A stretch of DNA of 7,788 nt, taken from the NCBI GenBank assembly GCA_902489745.1, contig CABUBB010000039.1:1-7788 (forward strand), in the 5' to 3' direction. Of this stretch, positions 7,080 to 7,788 are shown piece by piece. Position numbers and translations under genes: made by a program. Source of the DNA: Metaruminococcus_A sp003150405 (lineage in GTDB: Bacteria > Bacillota > Clostridia > Oscillospirales > Ruminococcaceae). How positions within the stretch are numbered: the first letter of the stretch is position 1; every line of letters starts with the position of its first letter. Under the pieces are notes generated by a model, which saw nothing but the letters and a program-made list of their open reading frames with translations, was not told the origin of the DNA and ran no database searches.

Positions 7080-7108
7080 AATATAGAAGCATTTTCACAA
7101 AAAGTCAA
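7080..7108 (-). promoter_or_regulatory. Sigma-A type promoter for potABCD
   Basis: On the - strand, TTGACT (7108-7103) and TATATT (7085-7080) are separated by exactly 17 bases. These are near-consensus -35 and -10 boxes for the housekeeping sigma factor. The expected start of transcription is near 7073. Upstream of the -35 box the DNA is very AT-rich with A- and T-runs, which may act as an UP element. It points at potA with no gene in between. Confidence 0.8.
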
Positions 7109-7315
7109 GATAAACTTCACAAAAAAACGGAATTAATCAGAATTTTATTGCATTTTTTCGGAATTTTTCAAAAAACAAACTCAATTATCTTCTTTATTCT
7201 TTAAAATTCTCTTGATTTTAAAGAAATCATCGTTTTTTTAAAATTTCGGTTTCAAATGTTCTAAATTGTTCACTTTAACAATAAATTTCTGCCTGAAATG
7301 GGGCACGGTTGCTTC
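7109..7315. other. AT-rich divergent intergenic stretch
   Basis: About 200 bases without a credible gene between the pot promoter and the tRNA promoter. It is markedly AT-rich, with repeated A- and T-tracts. It holds a 9-bp perfect inverted repeat CTTTAAAAT/ATTTTAAAG (7199-7207 with 7215-7223) and a 6-bp one, ATTGTT/AACAAT (7265-7270 with 7277-7282). These may be protein-binding sites or simply chance in low-complexity DNA. A weaker second promoter for pot cannot be excluded here. Confidence 0.5.
7199..7223. repeat. 9-bp inverted repeat, possible operator
   Basis: CTTTAAAAT, a 7-base spacer, then ATTTTAAAG, fully symmetric. It lies about 90 bases upstream of the pot -35 box and about 95 upstream of the tRNA -35 box. 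It is not followed by a run of Ts directly, so it is unlikely to be a terminator. Its AT-only arms make chance symmetry plausible. Confidence 0.4.
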
Positions 7316-7344
7316 TTGCATTTTACCGGAAAACGTGCTATAAT
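7316..7344 (+). promoter_or_regulatory. Promoter of tRNA-Pro
   Basis: TTGCAT (7316-7321), a 17-base spacer, then a perfect TATAAT (7339-7344) preceded by TG at -15 (extended -10, TGCTATAAT). Transcription should start near 7351, about 20 bases before the mature tRNA. It is a strong, growth-type promoter for a stable RNA. Confidence 0.88.
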
Positions 7345-7371
7345 ATTTGTGCTGATTCAATCAGTACATGT

Positions 7372-7448
7372 CTGGGTGTAGCGCAGCTTGGTAGCGCGCC
7401 ACCTTGGGGTGGTGGAGGCCGTGGGTTCAAGTCCCGTCACTCAGACCA
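7372..7448 (+). tRNA. tRNA-Pro, anticodon GGG
   Basis: A complete 77-base cloverleaf. Acceptor arms CTGGGTG (7372-7378) and CACTCAG (7438-7444) pair with one G-U. The D-stem GCGC/GCGC is at 7381-7384 and 7394-7397, and the anticodon stem CCACC/GGTGG at 7399-7403 and 7411-7415. The 7-base loop TTGGGGT has U33, anticodon GGG (7406-7408) and G37, typical of tRNA-Pro. The T-arm GTGGG/CCCGT includes two G-U pairs and has loop TTCAAGT. Discriminator A7445 and an encoded CCA (7446-7448) complete it. It reads CCC and CCU. It is a single tRNA gene divergent from potA and is followed at once by its terminator. Confidence 0.96.
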
Positions 7449-7505
7449 TGCGGAGTATCATTAAAGGATCTGAAAAGGTCTGTTGATGATACTCCGCATT
7501 TTTTT
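7448..7505 (+). terminator. Rho-independent terminator of tRNA-Pro
   Basis: A perfect 14-bp stem (7448-7461 with 7486-7499) around a 24-base loop, followed by six Ts (7500-7505). The first base of the stem is the last A of the tRNA's CCA, so there is no spacer between tRNA and terminator and processing must open the hairpin base. Confidence 0.9.
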
Positions 7506-7515
7506 ATTCCCAAGT

Positions 7516-7788
7516 TTATATAGCAATCTGTGCGGGGGCGTAGCTTAATGCTACGCCTTTTCTCGTTTCCAAAAGAATGTCCCGCTCGGGGATCTTCCGG
7601 CGATCCGGCACCTCAAAGGCTCCAATACAGTTGTAGTGGATTGTCACCCGCTGATTGGTAACGCTGTCCTCCTTGACCGCCGGATAAACCTCGATATACT
7701 GAATGAGCTCGGCAACCATGCGTTTGGTGATGGTGGTGGCGTCGGTATAGCGGCGCACCGTTTCCAAGAAGGTATCCACATCCATCCG
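7516..7788 (-). CDS. Large serine recombinase, C-terminal end (DUF4368-type tail; partial)
   Basis: The last 90 codons of a protein whose beginning lies beyond the right edge. The visible part follows the pattern of the C-terminal domain of clostridial large serine recombinases: FLETVRRYTDATTITKRMV, then LIQYIEVYPAV, then QRVTIHYNCIGAFEVP. In full-length relatives an N-terminal resolvase domain with a catalytic serine, a recombinase domain and a zinc ribbon precede this tail; none of these can be checked here. Such enzymes integrate and excise conjugative or mobilizable elements. The gene converges on tRNA-Pro and stops 10 bases after the tRNA terminator's T-run. It may be an active gene at an element's end or a remnant. 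The ATG nearest the edge (7785) is internal, not the start. Confidence 0.75.
   Translation of the reverse strand, partial: RMDVDTFLETVRRYTDATTITKRMVAELIQYIEVYPAVKEDSVTNQRVTIHYNCIGAFEVPDRRKIPERDILLETRKGVALSYAPAQIAI
7537..7561 (+). terminator. Second terminator-like hairpin, inside the recombinase 3' end
   Basis: The 8-bp stem GGCGTAGC/GCTACGCC (7537-7544 with 7550-7557) with loop TTAAT is followed by TTTT on the + strand. It could back up the tRNA terminator and limit antisense transcription into the recombinase gene. It is also coding sequence on the - strand, so it may be chance. Confidence 0.4.

Noticed and set aside
6884..7204. Open frames on both strands of the pot leader (6890-7204 + and 6884-7120 -)
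   Set aside because: They run across the pot promoter and AT-rich DNA, show no motif, and their composition is that of translated noncoding sequence.
7265..7282. Rex-like operator ATTGTT/AACAAT
   Set aside because: The half-sites resemble Rex sites, but the spacing is two bases short of the 18-base Rex motif, so it is kept only as a weak inverted repeat.
1..7788. CRISPR array, tandem repeats or insertion sequence
   Set aside because: I saw no regularly spaced repeats and no transposase or terminal repeats. The only mobile-element trace is the recombinase tail at the right edge.

Overview
The window looks like a chromosomal segment from a Gram-positive anaerobe of the class Clostridia, probably in or near the Oscillospiraceae/Ruminococcaceae. 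This is an inference from the ssb-rpsR order, strong AGGAGG-type ribosome binding sites, a lipoprotein-type PotD, a spaced potABCD operon, balanced base composition and a recombinase tail of the clostridial mobile-element type. No species can be named from the sequence alone.

Left part, + strand (1-1790): the last 34 codons of ssb (single-stranded DNA binding protein), then rpsR (ribosomal protein S18, Zn-binding form). A strong hairpin terminator closes this operon. A CPA2-type cation/proton antiporter with its own ribosome binding site follows only 26 bases later, and it ends in another hairpin terminator.

Middle part, - strand (1850-6890): a potABCD polyamine importer operon is read right to left, in the order potA (ATPase), potB and potC (permeases), potD (lipoprotein binding protein). 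The genes are tightly coupled: a 3-base gap, an ATGA overlap and a TGATG overlap. A 15-bp hairpin terminator follows potD. Beyond it lies an Amidohydro_2 family metal hydrolase (TTG start preferred), which has its own terminator and faces the antiporter tail to tail. PotA is about 100 residues longer than usual because its C-terminal TOBE domain is present twice in tandem.

Right part (6888-7788): an AT-rich divergent region of about 480 bases carries a near-consensus promoter for the pot operon with a long (about 185-base) structured leader, and a consensus promoter for a tRNA-Pro(GGG) gene read rightwards. The tRNA is followed directly by a 14-bp-stem terminator. Convergent with it, the window ends in the C-terminal 90 residues of a large serine recombinase (DUF4368-type tail), so a mobile element or its remnant probably begins here.

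Most of the window is ordinary housekeeping and transport. I see no convincing new multi-gene system. The points most worth a second look are the duplicated TOBE domain of PotA, the possible two-state leader RNA in front of it, and the tRNA/recombinase junction at the right edge.
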